Source of the DNA: Hyaloscypha bicolor E
Taxonomy: Eukaryota; Ascomycota; Leotiomycetes; Helotiales; Hyaloscyphaceae
Direction of reading: 5' to 3'
DNA length: 64,000 bases
Assembly: GCF_002865645.1 (NCBI RefSeq)
Contig: NW_020194589.1
Coordinates: 2,455,750 to 2,519,749 of the forward strand
Positions within the stretch are counted from its first letter, which is position 1, and every line of letters starts with the position of its first letter. Of this stretch, positions 35,339-46,684 are shown piece by piece. The translations under genes and the position numbers were made by a program. The notes beneath the pieces are model-generated. The model saw only the letters and a program-made list of their open reading frames with translations, was not told the DNA's origin and made no database searches.

Positions 35339-36590
35339 CTATGCCAAACTTTGATCTGGCACCCAAAATACGGCCTCCTTATCTCCAGTTGCAAAGAAGT
35401 TGTATCTCGGGTTGAAGGCAATGACAGCCGAGTCTCCCTTATACTCCAACTCATGGACAGGTCTTAAGAACCGCTCCTGAGCAGAAGCCAGCGTATCCCA
35501 CGCTAAAACATTTTGCTGTCTTGACCCACTGAGCACGTAGCGGCCATCCGGGGTGAAACAACAATCGCCCGTACTTGGGTACAAAAACTCGGATGATTGA
35601 GGATCCATCCCCTCGAGGTTGTGATCTCCTGCTGCCAGTCTTCTGACAGCACCTCGGTCGCGGAGTAGGGAGGCTTTCAAATGACCGTCGAATGCGTCGA
35701 GGAGAAAGTGTTGCGTACCAGTCGTGCCGAGGAGGATGTGTTTACCATCATTGGAAAACTCGAGCTTGTTCCAGCCTTTGCTGGGAGAATTTTGTCCGTT
35801 TTGGAAATAAGGCAGCATGTCAAAGGTGGAGAATGGCTCTCTGTCGAAGTTACGGAAGTCATAAAGAAGAATTGTTTGCGCAGTTGGAGATGCGACTGCA
35901 AAGACATTGCCGGAGGGGTCCCAAGCCGCGAGATATGCGCCATGAAGGTTAAGTTTTCCACACGCGTTCTTGGTAGCTGCATCCCAGATGCGGAGGGTGT
36001 TGTCTTCACTGCAGGAAAGGAAGTTGTCTTGACCTGGATGGAGGGAGAGACACGTGACATTCTTTTCATGGCCCTCAAAGTACCGCAAGTACGAGTTGTC
36101 ATGGGTGGATAGATATCGAATTGTGTCTGCAAAGTATTCAGTAGACTCTTGATAATGTCAAGGAGACAACTTACGGTTTTGTTTTGTGCTTGAATGAAGA
36201 ATGCAACCACTGGCGTGGCCAAACATAGCGTGCATTACACCATACTTCTGGCTGAGTAATGTCTTGTGGTGCTTGCCATCTTTGACACTGTATATTTGCA
36301 TACTGTTGTCACTTTCGGACGTAAGAAGCAAGCCACCTTCATCATCAAAATCCAACGAGAGGATCGAGGAATAGGGAGAAGGTGGTTTGCCAGGAACTGT
36401 CGCTGGTGGCTCGCGGCGAAAGTGCTGGAAGGGTCAGCGTTTGCGCGTTGCTAGAAAGGGAAATTACTTTTGAAGGCCGGAATAAGGAGATCATTTCGGA
36501 CACTTTGGAGGTTGGTAATGCCCCTCCCGACTTGCTGCCAAGCCCATTTGCACCCATGGGCGAATCAATAGCCATTGGCGTGGAAGACAT
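35339..36590 (-). CDS. SWD2: WD-repeat protein Swd2/WDR82
   Basis: Exons 36468..36590, 36175..36424, 35339..36126 give 386 aa; introns are 43 and 48 bp. The joins create Swd2 landmarks: LFRPSK leading into SILSLDFDDEGGLLLTSESD, SMQIYSVKDGKHHKTLLSQK, then TIRYLSTHDNSYLRYFEGHE and CLSLHPGQDNFLSCSEDNTL. About six to seven WD blades are visible, ending in FFATGDKEAVFWVPD. Swd2/WDR82 is shared by the COMPASS (Set1) histone H3K4 methyltransferase and the cleavage/polyadenylation factor in the nucleus. It is divergent from the carrier gene at 37176 (585 bp apart). Confidence 0.92.
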
Positions 36591-37175
36591 TATTGCGCTC
36601 TTTCATGGAAGGGTGAAGGTTGGTCTGTTTGGAGAAATCGATGTATGGGAAGAGCGTGACAGGGATTGTACACCATTGGCTAGAACATTGAAGATCACGT
36701 GCACGGAAAATCATAAACGCGAACATTGTACAAAAACCACCTGGGCACAGGTTCGCATGTGCTCTTGAGCTTAGACATTCGATTACTGCGAACGTTGCGA
36801 AAGGAACACTTTACTTGGATTCCTCAAAATCAGGGAGGTGGACCCTGAGCCCGACTTTCCGACTCTCCGTCTCCAAACTCCCGAAGCCGGACCAAAAAAT
36901 GCTGCCGAAACAGCCCCCCGTACAGCAAAACAATCGGCACCATTAATTGCCTTGCACTTCGTAATCAAGATCACAAAATAGTTCTTACAGCCCACACAAC
37001 GACAGCCGCATAGTCAGCTTGTCATATCTACTCAGACTGCTGTAAAAATTTGGCATAAAATCCCAGCACAACTTCACGAAACCCCATCTCTTGAGAGCTG
37101 AAGCATCACAAGCTGTCGTTGCAATAACAGGGCTTCAACAGCCCCTTCTGAGGAGGGCAGAAGGGGAGAGACAAG
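36591..37175. other. Bidirectional promoter region SWD2 / carrier
   Basis: 585 bp between two divergent starts; holds the promoters and leaders of both. No gene or RNA seen. Confidence 0.55.
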
Positions 37176-38254
37176 ATGTCTACTACTTTAGGGTGAGTTC
37201 TGAAGCCCCTGGAAGAAGGGATACCATCTAATAAGCACAGTGCATTCGTAGCAGGTGGTATTGCAGCTTGCGGAGCAGTGACGGCTACACATCCCTTCGA
37301 GACTGTCAAGATCCGGTATGAAGCTCCAAAGCTCCTCTTCAACCCAAGCTAACACTCTGCACAGCATGCAACTGCAGGGCGAGCTCCAAGAAAAAGGCCT
37401 CCAACCCAGAGCGTACAAAGGCCCCTTCCACGGCGTCTCAGTAATCGTTCGGCATGAAGGACTGAAGGGCATCTACCGCGGAATCGGCGCAGCGTACATC
37501 TACCAAATGCTCCTCAATGGCTGTCGCCTAGCCTTCTACGAACCGATACGACACTCCCTCACAAGCGTCATCTACACAGACCCGACTACACAAAGTCTAG
37601 GAATCAACATATTCGCGGGCGCATCGTCGGGCATTTTGGGCGCTGCGGCAGGAAGTCCGTTTTTCTTGGTGAAGACTAGGTTACAGAGCTTCTCGCCGTT
37701 TGCACCGGTGGGCACGCAGCATGCATACAAGAATGCAGCGGATGGGATGAGACAGATTTTCAAGGCCGAGGGAGTGCCAGGGCTATATCGAGGAGTAGGG
37801 GCCGCGATGGTTCGGACCGGGTTTGGGAGTTCCGTACAACTGCCGACATACTTCTTTGCTAAGAGGAGACTTGTGAAGCATTTGGGGATGGACGAAGGAC
37901 CAGCGTTACATCTTGCGAGTAGTACAGCTAGTGGGTTTGTGGTGTGCTGTGTTATGCATCCACCTGGTGAGAAGATCTCAATGTCCGATGAGCGGTTGAC
38001 ACTGACTTGGAATAGATACAATCATGTCTCGAATGTATAACCAAGATGGCAACCTTTATAAAGGTATATTTGACTGTCTAGCGAAGACAGTAAAGACAGA
38101 GGGTGTCTTGGCTATATACAAGGGCTTCCTTCCCCATCTGGCAAGGATCTTGCCCCATACCATCTTGACGCTCAGCTTGGCGGAGCAAACGAACAAACTG
38201 ATGCGCAAGTTTGAGGCTAAGGTCCTCCCTTCTTCGATCAAAAACAATGTCTAG
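37176..38254 (+). CDS. OAC1: Mitochondrial oxaloacetate/sulfate carrier (Oac1 type)
   Basis: Exons 37176..37192, 37241..37315, 37365..37966, 38016..38254 give 310 aa. Three mitochondrial-carrier repeats are seen with signatures HPFETVKIR, SPFFLVKTRLQ and HPPDTIMSR. The second lacks the usual acidic residue, and the third is followed by YNQDGNLYKG; both traits are found in yeast Oac1. Six membrane helices are expected in the inner mitochondrial membrane. Oac1 carries oxaloacetate, sulfate, thiosulfate and isopropylmalate, linking leucine synthesis and anaplerosis to the cytosol. Introns are 48, 49 and 49 bp. The start encodes MSTTLGAFVAGGIAACG, typical of a carrier without a presequence. A closely related dicarboxylate carrier is a less likely reading. 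Confidence 0.87.
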
Positions 38255-38406
38255 ATCAGACAACTTGTTCTAATTTAAAATAGGATGAAGTGGTTCGTCA
38301 TCCTGTTGTAAATATTGAACCTCTTTTGACGTCAAGGCGTCGGATTCTGCAAAATGTTGAGGAAAGGGCCTGATCTGGGTTTAGATAGATATCGGTAGAT
38401 CTGCAT

Positions 38407-39592
38407 TCAGCCATTAAGAGATCTCGAGCACCCATAGCAAAGAACCTCATGGCTGCCATCTTGTTTTGCAGCTCGTGATGCCGAATTTTGGCCTCCTCCC
38501 CATCCGTAAATACCATCCGTGCCTTCTGCTACGGGTAGCCCACACAATCCACAAGCTGTAGTCTCATCGCCAGTAAGAGGCTGGAGTTTGCTGGACGTCC
38601 TAACGACGTTGGCAACAATGCTTGGATAGTTTTCTTCGACAGACTCGAAATACTGAGCCATGAGATCGTTAATGGTAGTAAGCTTCGACGAAGCAGAGAT
38701 TTGAGAGGATGGTCCGTGGGATATGATGAAATCGGCGAGAGGAGGAATTGCGAGCGAAGAGAACGTCACGAGCTCCTTCTTGAGAAGATCCCGTAAGGGA
38801 TAATTGAACCCGACTCCATGTGGGGACATCCCATCAGAAACTTGCCAGGGTAATGAAAAGCCGCGTCCCTTAGCTGTTTCTGTGAGTGTCTTCTCAGCAA
38901 GTCTCGTGGTTGAGTCTGCAAATAAAATACTTTCACAGCCATTTCTCTTTGCAATATCCACTAGAAGTCGGGTGAGCAAGGTTGTGATAACATCCGTCCT
39001 TGAGGTTGCAGATGGCATTGATCCAATGAGTTGCTGTAGTCTTTCAGTCCCAGACTTCTGTGAAATATCTTGAGGGGGTTCTGGCATGTTCAAAGCCTTC
39101 CAGTCTATCCCATCCAAGAGCAAGGCTTGTTCAAGGCCCAAGCTGGAGTAGGTGTGCCTTGGAAAGCGGCTTTTGTACTTCTCCAGCAATTCAGAAGTGT
39201 CCTTTCGGTCTGCAACATCCAAATGTAGATCAATATGTAACACGATCAATTCATAAGCGGCTCGGTTCATTCGATCGTATTGTCCTTGGAGGTGCTGGTC
39301 CAATATGTGGAGTAACGAGGCAGACGAGGGTCCAAAGGAGAGAGGGAAAAGCAACTTCCTGGCCGCTTTCGCGGTTGAACCTCGAACTCGATATGTTTCC
39401 ATGCGCTTTATTGCTTTGGTTGTGACATATTGAGAAAAGCATTTACTGGGATGCATGTCAGTGCGACTCTTCAGAATATATTTCGGGAAGAACTTGCTCG
39501 CAGACTCTCTCTGAGCGGATAGATTGGACAGCATTCTCTTCATTGCATCGTTTGCACAGAGAGTTCGGAGGAGCTACGTCGGCACCTGCCAT
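38407..39592 (-). CDS. NCS2: Cytoplasmic tRNA 2-thiolation protein 2 (Ncs2/CTU2)
   Basis: Exons 39498..39592 and 38407..39445 give 377 aa. The N-terminus has two CxxC pairs, LCKRC and VCDKC, the second created by splicing a 52-bp intron with a GC donor (GCAAGT) and CCCAG acceptor. The family motif CFSQYVTTKAIKRME and KLLFPLSFGPSSASLLHIL follow. The C-terminus holds CGLCG and CYGC pairs. Ncs2 works with the thiolase Ncs6 and the sulfur carrier Urm1 to put the 2-thio group on wobble uridine 34 of tRNA Lys, Glu and Gln in the cytosol. No GT donor gives an acceptable join. The gene is divergent from the 7TM gene at 39916. Confidence 0.92.
39446..39497 (-). other. GC-AG intron in the NCS2 gene
   Basis: Starts GCAAGT, the strong consensus for GC donors, contains the branch-like CTGAC and ends CCCAG. 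It splits GA|T and yields VCDKCF, the expected second zinc-binding pair. Both flanking frames are otherwise incompatible. Confidence 0.82.
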
Positions 39593-39915
39593 CGTGGATT
39601 TTTGAGGTTGGCGGGAGGAAGGAGAAATTCTTGGGCTTCAAAGTCACGGCGAGGCTCTGGCCTTGTCTCTGGAGGCGCCGCCCCTAGCGGCCGACCAAGG
39701 GTCCCTGCCTGTTACGTTTCCTTTGCGCATCCACAGCCCCAAATAACTTCAATCAAATCCGACGTCCCCTCGATCAAGGTCCTTTACCATTCCGGAGTTC
39801 GCGGATCAATTCTGGATGGCCATATAACCTACGAGCAGACCTAGATCTCCCGCCATTTCTCTACGTGCTTTACTATATCACTCGCACCTCGCCAGCCTCG
39901 AGGCTCCAAGCAACC
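39593..39915. other. Bidirectional promoter NCS2 / PTM1-like
   Basis: 323 bp between divergent starts; both cores must lie here. No other feature recognised. Confidence 0.6.
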
Positions 39916-41916
39916 ATGAGAAGCTGGCTCCATGGACTACTCCTGCTTGGGCTGTCCGTTGTGACAGCCGGTGCAAATGAAATGAATATGGTATTGACTG
40001 AATTGAGAGAGAAATGATTGGCGCTAACGTATGAAGCAGAACCAGGAGAACGACAACAGACAAATATGTAGTGGAATGTACAGCAAGAATGACTGGCAAG
40101 TCCTAGTTCAATACTATTGTGCTGTTTTATACGGGAATCGAGCCTGAGGGCTGTCTCAGGGGCGGTCATGACGCCTTCCTCCTGTGTCTTGGAAGCTAGG
40201 ACAGACCCGGCTCTTATTGATTCTACTCGATTTTACAGTGCTAACTTGCTTAGCAGGGGAGGAGATGTAGACCCACATATACTGGTCAAATGGGTGAAGC
40301 AAGACGTCCCAGAAGGCTCGGACCCAATTGCGAGCATGATAATCTTCGAATGGAGGGATTACGATCTGATCGGAATAGAGGTACATCACTCCAATTTGGG
40401 GACAACTGCTGCATGGATGCTGAGCTTTTTCGCAGAATGAATACCTATGTGATTCGGATCCGATCCAAGCCGGATTTTGCAATTCGAATCAAACGGGAGA
40501 GTTTATCTTGGCGCCAAATGCGACTGACATCTCAAAAAACGTCATCTTCACTCAGGCGGTACACCTAAAGGACCCACCCCTACCAGTCAACTATGGCATC
40601 AAGAAGACGGGGTATTATTGTGTAGGCACCGCGGCTTTCTCACCATTAGATGCGCAGTATAGTGCCACGGTCGAATTTCGAAACGCATACGGAGAGCTTC
40701 CGGCCGCTCAGATTGCCAAGCTTCCGTTCTATGGTGGTATCACAATTATCTACGCAGTCATTGGAGCGTACGTAGAGCTTTGGATCGTTCCATTACATTG
40801 CTAATAGCTTTAGATTCTGGGCGTTCTTGTATGTTCAACACCGGCATGATATACGTAAGTTTTTTAATGTCAATACTGGGTCAAGATACTTACAGTCCTT
40901 CCAGTGCCCGTGCAAAACTACATCACTGCAATCATCCTCTTCTTGATAGTCGAGATGCTAGTGACGTGGGGATTCTACGATTTTATGAACCGGAATGGAA
41001 GTACAGTCGGTGCGAAAGTGCTTATGATTGTGGTTGCAATCCTAAATGCCGGGCGAAACTCCTTCTCCTTCTTCTTGCTCCTGATCGTCTGCATGGGCTA
41101 TGGTGTTGTTAAACACACCTTAGGCAAAACGATGATCTATGTTCGGTATCTAGCTGCGGGACATTTTGTCTTTGGCTTGATCTATGCAATCGCAAGCTTG
41201 ACTGTCACCCCTGAGAGTGCCGGTGAGTCATGTGATCATCCGATAGACTCTGCTAATATCTTTGAGGTCCTCTTGTGCTCTTCATTATTCTCCCATTGGC
41301 TGGCACATTGACCGCCTTCTACGTGTGGACCCTTAACTCTCTAAAGGAGACCATTAGAGATCTTGTTGAGCGCAAACAAACCGTCAAACTCTCCATGTAC
41401 CGACAGCTCTGGTGGGCAATCCTCCTCTCCATTATGGTGATCTTTGGCTTCTTCTTCTTTAACTCCTTTACCTTTGCTTCATCTTCGAGCCCGGACTTTG
41501 TACCCTTCCACTGGAAGACTCGTTGGTTTATCCTCGATGGCTGGCTCAATTTCGTCTACCTTGCCGACGTGATTTTCATCGCCTACCTCTGGCGTCCTAC
41601 CGCTAACAACCGACGATTCGCAATGTCGGACGAGTTAGCTCAAGATGATGAAGGTTTTGAGATTGCAGACTTTGGCGCAGAAGATGACGATGATGATGAT
41701 CCAGAAAGTGCGGCAGCACACAGAGGGGATAGGACGCAGCCGGGTCAAGAAGGCCCAAGATATGATCCACCTCCGGGAGCCAATACGGCGAAGGAGATCC
41801 CAAGAGAGAGTCTTGATGGCGAGACGATTTTTGCCGTTGGGGAAGATGGAGATCGGTGGTCGGACGAGGGGAGTGATGAGGAGAGAGGGAAGTTGGTGCA
41901 TGATCAAGGGAAATAA
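39916..41916 (+). CDS. Lung seven-transmembrane family protein (Ptm1/GPR107-like)
   Basis: Exons 39916..39990, 40040..40095, 40257..40380, 40436..40767, 40814..40854, 40905..41222, 41267..41916 give 531 aa. A signal peptide (MRSWLHGLLLLGLSVVTAGA) precedes a luminal domain with CSGMYSKNDWGG and several Cys, then seven membrane helices (LPFYGGITIIYAVIGAFW, ITAIILFLIVEMLVTWGF, SFFLLLIVCMGYGVVK and so on) and an acidic cytosolic tail with DDDDDPE. The sequence is that of fungal Ptm1-type proteins of the Golgi/endosomal system, related to human GPR107/108. The second intron (40096-40256) is GC-AG; only it puts TG|G in frame. Exact function is unknown. Confidence 0.92.
40096..40256 (+). other. GC-AG intron in the PTM1-like gene
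   Basis: 161 bp, donor GCAAGT at 40096, branch GTGCTAAC and acceptor TTAGCAG at 40256. It joins AAGAATGACTG to GGGAGGAGAT, giving the conserved SKNDWGGDVDP. The nearby GT dinucleotide at 40100 would shift the frame. Confidence 0.82.
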
Positions 41917-42350
41917 ATTCCGGCTTTGGCATTTTTATGGATGTACTGTACTTTTAGAGGTTGGTCTCGGGTTCTCATTGACGCTAGACTGTGTTTATAT
42001 CCTCATTTTTGTTCCTTGAAGTCTTTCGTGTGAGGAAAGAGATCGTGAGAGGAGTTCAGATCGACCTGTGAGATGAATTCAATACACATCCAAAAGAGCT
42101 CTTCAGGGCAGGTCGTGGGTGGGTCAAGAATTAGTGAACACTGTGCAGAGGTCAATCCAGAGCCACAATTAATCGGGTACCGAATTTCAATTCTTAATAG
42201 TTGAATCTATTCTTCATACTGGCATCCAGGCCCCCAAAGTGCTTCTCCTCTAACCTTTAGTACCTGCAAACTTCTTCTACTCCAGTACCAGGCTGACTCT
42301 CGCCCTCGCCTTCTCCATAACTCCTCACCAATTTGCACCAGCCGCCCTAA
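41917..42350. other. Convergent intergenic region
   Basis: 3' flanks of the 7TM gene and the regulator on the opposite strand. Nothing recognised. Confidence 0.5.
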
Positions 42351-45336
42351 TCAACTCTTGCTCTCGCCCTCCCGCTCAAACATTTCTCGCAGTAGCTGCA
42401 TAGGACCCTCCATCCTCCAGTCATTGATATCGCCCATCACACCACCTTCCTTCACTTTCTCCATTCCCCTCCCCCGAAACGCCGGATGTGCTTGCAAGAA
42501 CGAAGCCATATTACTAGCTTGCCTGATCCCCATGTTCTCGCCGATGTAATTGAGAACATTAATTGCAAAGACACAATGTATTGGTTGGGAAACGCGGGTT
42601 ACGGCTGCGAAATAGATGGGCCATAAGAGAAAGTACCCCCCGACGGCCGGGAAGGTTGGGTCGGGGGTTAGGGTTTGGTAAGGGGGTTCGTAGGGGACGA
42701 AGTCTGGGGATGAGAGGGGGGAGATGAAGGAGGGGGGGGCTTCGGGGAATTCGGATGAGAGGTTTTGCAGTGGCGGGGCCATCGAGTTAGAGGGGGTAGC
42801 GGTGCTTTGGAAGGGTTTGCGTGATAAGGGAACGAGGCCCACGTGTTGGGCGACGCTCCTCAGTATTTCATTTCGCATTTGGGTTATTATTTGGGTCGAA
42901 GCTTGGAACTGAGCTAGGTGCTGAGGGGTGTTGAATCGCGGCGGATTTGAAGTGAAACCCTGATATTATTATTTAGTACATGTTTGAAGAGTCGAATTTG
43001 CGGTGCGGACGAGAGGTATGCCAAAAGCCACACTCTCGGACTTATCTGGAGAGCAAACACCGCTCAAGACGGGCAAAAGAGGGATATGCTCTGGTATATA
43101 CAGGACTCACTTTAACGAGCTGCGAACGAATATTCTCGTTGAGCCCAAGTCGTACACATCGGGATCCCTAGAACAAATTAATAACATGTTTCTTCGGAGA
43201 GAAGGGAGGGAGCTAAGAGCGAGTCGGAAGGATAAGGCGTTCTCTTAAATAGTAACAGGGAATTCAGGGTGAGGAGCTAAGAAATAGGGTTTCTTTACGT
43301 TCCAAATTTGAGCTATCCAATGGTCGTAGTATATATCTGTCAAGAAAATGATTGTCAGCACAGCCTTCTTGGAACGAGTGTCCCTATCTCACGAGATAGA
43401 CTGCAGGTAAAAAAAAAGTGAGAGGAAGAGAGCTGGTACCATAATATCCACCAAAGACAAGGGGTGACTCCACATCTGTATACACCGTCTCGTACATCCA
43501 GCCTGGTGAAGCGTTGTCAAATACCTGGGCCATTTCATTGTCCAACCGAAGTGCGGTAGACAAGATAAGTTCTGGATCCGCGATGGCTGACATCGAATTA
43601 GTATGGGTTTTTCTTCTATTTCCCCAAAAAAACTCAGGAGGTGAGGAGCCAAGATCTCAAGAATGCGCATCCCGGCTCCCCTGAAGCCAGCGGGCTTCGA
43701 GCCTTCGTGAAGAGGGAAGAAAGACTTGTTATAAGAATAAGGCTTACCCCCGGACTTGATAGCTGCACGGAAGACAGTACTAATGCAAGTAAATTAGCAG
43801 TTTGTCGTTCCCAAGGAATAAGGACAGAGCGGGTCAGCGAGAGAGCTAGCATCTCCGGACACATAGCAATGAGTAAAGAGTAAGACTTACCATTCGTCGC
43901 ACTTCCTCAAAAACACCCAACCAGTATCTGATGGGATATTTGAAAATGCAAATTTCCTAAGCTCGAGAATCTCTGGATGCATTGGAATCTCCTAGAACTA
44001 TATAAGCACCCTGTACTTAAGCCGCCTAAATCTCGAGAGTAAACAACTCAAGACTATACAAGGCAGGAAATGAGCTCTAAGAAGGAACGTACTCTCTGCA
44101 TGCATGATAGTAGCAACTGGCCAGTGCCGTAAATGCTAGATAGCGGGTGAGTTAGCAATTGTTCGATTAAGATTGATTCGAGAGGAAACATTGTCTCAGA
44201 GAAAATGACGAATCAGTCAACAGTAGGAAATCCCCAACACCTACAAGACTCCAAAGCTTATTTTGTTGTTCAATTGGCTTCTTCCTCGCATACGAATAAG
44301 AGTGCTAGCGCCATTGATGTGCTCTGTCCACGCTTTCATCGAGACTGTGGGAGGGTGTCAACTGTGAAGGTTCTCGACGTTGGAACGGCGAAAAGCAGTC
44401 ACTTACGCTGATTCGAACCACAACACGTTTCAAATACTGCGAGCACAATGATTGCGAGCAAAACACTGTCTTTTGCTGCCTCAGCAGGCGAACGCAAGGC
44501 AGAATTTATCTTTGAAAGAGCTATGGCATAATTGCGCCGAGCTTGTACCAGCAATTGTGAGTCCCGTTTTGCATTGGCCTCTATGGCCAAACCACTCGCG
44601 ATTATACTCGTCTTCAAGACTGAACCCATGGCATCCTCGCCGAGAAGTTCATGACAATAGTTGAAGTACCTATAGCTGGTAAGAGAAGATTTCTGGACGT
44701 GTAAATATGTCTTACCCATGAGATGGGCCACTCCATTTGGAAACCCAATTGCCGAGAAAACAGTTGATCCCACGGTCCTCAATTGAGGATGGAGCGAAGC
44801 TAATGACCGATGAAGATGCTGAAGAAAAGATCTCCGGCGGTTCGGGGGAGCTTGAGGCAGACAATTTTGACCTGCTGCTGACTTTTCTCGGTGCAGATGA
44901 TGAACCATTACCAAGTTCTGTTCTGGCTCTAGCCTTGGCTTTGACCTTTTCAATCACGGCACTACTTTCATCCCGAAAGGCCAAGTCCACCATGTTGCGG
45001 TAGCCAGGACACGCACGCTCGGCTTTCATACATTGTCCGCATGAAGGCACGCCCTGGTTGCACTGAACAAAACATTAGCTTGAGCAGTGGTTTTCCTCTG
45101 TGCCGGATATGTTCGTGGCGGTCGCCAGTCAAGGGTCTCGCCATGTGTTGTACAGCAGCTCGCGCATGACCTTGTCATCGCATTGCTATCTTATTTTGTA
45201 TATTAACATTGAAAACCTCCCACCCACTTTTATCTTTCTCGTGCGACAGTTGGCACAACCTTTGCTCGGCTTGCCTGATTATTGTAAGTCGACGTCCCCA
45301 GGGAAAGACATCTTTGCCCCTACCACAATACACCAT
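42351..45336 (-). CDS. Zn2Cys6 transcription factor, 12 exons
   Basis: Exons on the minus strand: 45324..45336, 45228..45274, 44716..45062, 44407..44675, 44245..44344, 44093..44135, 43891..43991, 43748..43779, 43440..43586, 43299..43336, 43111..43167, 42351..42959; total 1803 bp, 600 aa. Splicing gives MVYCGKPSKGCANCRTRKIK joined to CNQGVPSCGQCMKAERAC, a complete cluster at residues 12-39. The body has the DUF3468-type fungal regulator pattern: YRYFNYCHELLGED, then KAWTEHINGASTLIRMRGR, the MYETVYTD region, and a C-terminal FPAVGGYFLLWPIYFAA helix. Every join is frame-exact, so the gene looks intact despite introns of 40-165 bp. Target genes are unknown. Confidence 0.88.
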
Positions 45337-46684
45337 TTCAAAGACTCAATGCAGATTTGAGCGGCAACCAAGGCAATTCAAAACAAGTAATAGAACTAGT
45401 AAACTTGAACAAACAATTGCTTTGAATATGAATCGAGAACTGGAGGCAGAGGTATAGTATATCTTCACGTGTTCCAAGGGGCAAAGTCAGCTACTCCATC
45501 ACTACGCAATGCTGAGGGCTGCGCCGCCTCACTGCCTTCAGCCCTGAAAACTCTCGAATCTTTGCCTATCAATTGGGACGAGGACTTCCCCGATGAACTT
45601 GACCCAAATGATCGACGCCAGGAGATTCTGTGAATGGAGCCGAGTGGTTGAGAGGCTCGCACAGCATTCTTTCTTGGGCCTAGTTGACGGGTAGTGGAGT
45701 TGAGTCAGCCACGCTGCGTCAGACAAGCTTTGATCGGGAGACGGTTGCGTAGCGGGAAGCCAGGGAAAAATTGGCGAGGCGAGGCGCAGCACTTCTTGCT
45801 TGATGAACCTGGAAGATTTCAAGCACGTGACCATAAAGGGCTGGGCAGCATCGAAAGATTGGGAAAGATCCCGCGGTACTTTGAGGAAAGAGCTACTTCC
45901 TGCTCTATGTATTTTCGCGGGCCTGAGAGGTAATCAAGTCTAACGCCCCTGAAACCTCGCGTGGCAAAGCATTTCATGTTCAATACTCGATCCATGAAAA
46001 TTATCAAGTGTGGATGTATCCCTCAAGCGAAGGAGCCCCTGTTAGCTACGAAAGGTACCCAGTCTACGCAGGCTTTGCAGCTTGCTGATCAACCCACCTT
46101 CGATAACCTGACAACTTGAACATGAAGGCATCAGACAACAAAGGACTCGACGTACTCAGGCCACTTGACGTTCTGAAAACCTGGAGCACACCCGCATTTC
46201 GCCGATCCCGAGCGATGTAAGGCCATACGGTCTCTTTTCGAGCTCCCAGCCCATTGACAATTTGACACCGACAGCAGAGACGATCGACGGGAGGAATTGG
46301 ACGACTCAACTTTGCCGTACAGGACTTAAGATGCGCTGCTATTGGCATGCGCCGTAGATGCTCAGCTCGTTCATTGTGGATGTTAATCAGCATGAGGTCC
46401 CTGGTGAGTGGCTGTGCGTCGAACGTCGTGGGCACCATTTTAGGTTAGCCTCATAGCCTCAGGGAGAAGTCGAAGATGAACGCTTGATGCAGGACCAGGA
46501 AAAAAGTTGCAGATATGGTTTGTATATATTCTCGCCTTTCTCTCTGTGTCAAATTTATTCCGTTCATCACAACATCGATTCATTCTCACACTTCCTCATC
46601 CAGCTTTGAAATCTCTTATCCATTTATCCCATCCATCAACTCCAGTTCTACCAACCATCCCAAGTCTCCACACTTAACATCAAA
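45337..46684. other. Intergenic region upstream of the DUF7702-type gene
   Basis: 1.35 kb. Frames at 45538-45834 and 46064-46438 (minus) lack ATG support or domains. The last 180 bp form a C/T-rich leader for the following gene. Confidence 0.5.

Noticed and set aside
46064..46438. 124-codon minus-strand frame with several Cys
   Set aside because: The CCRCQ-type cysteines suggested a zinc motif, but spacing fits no family and no exon partners were found.
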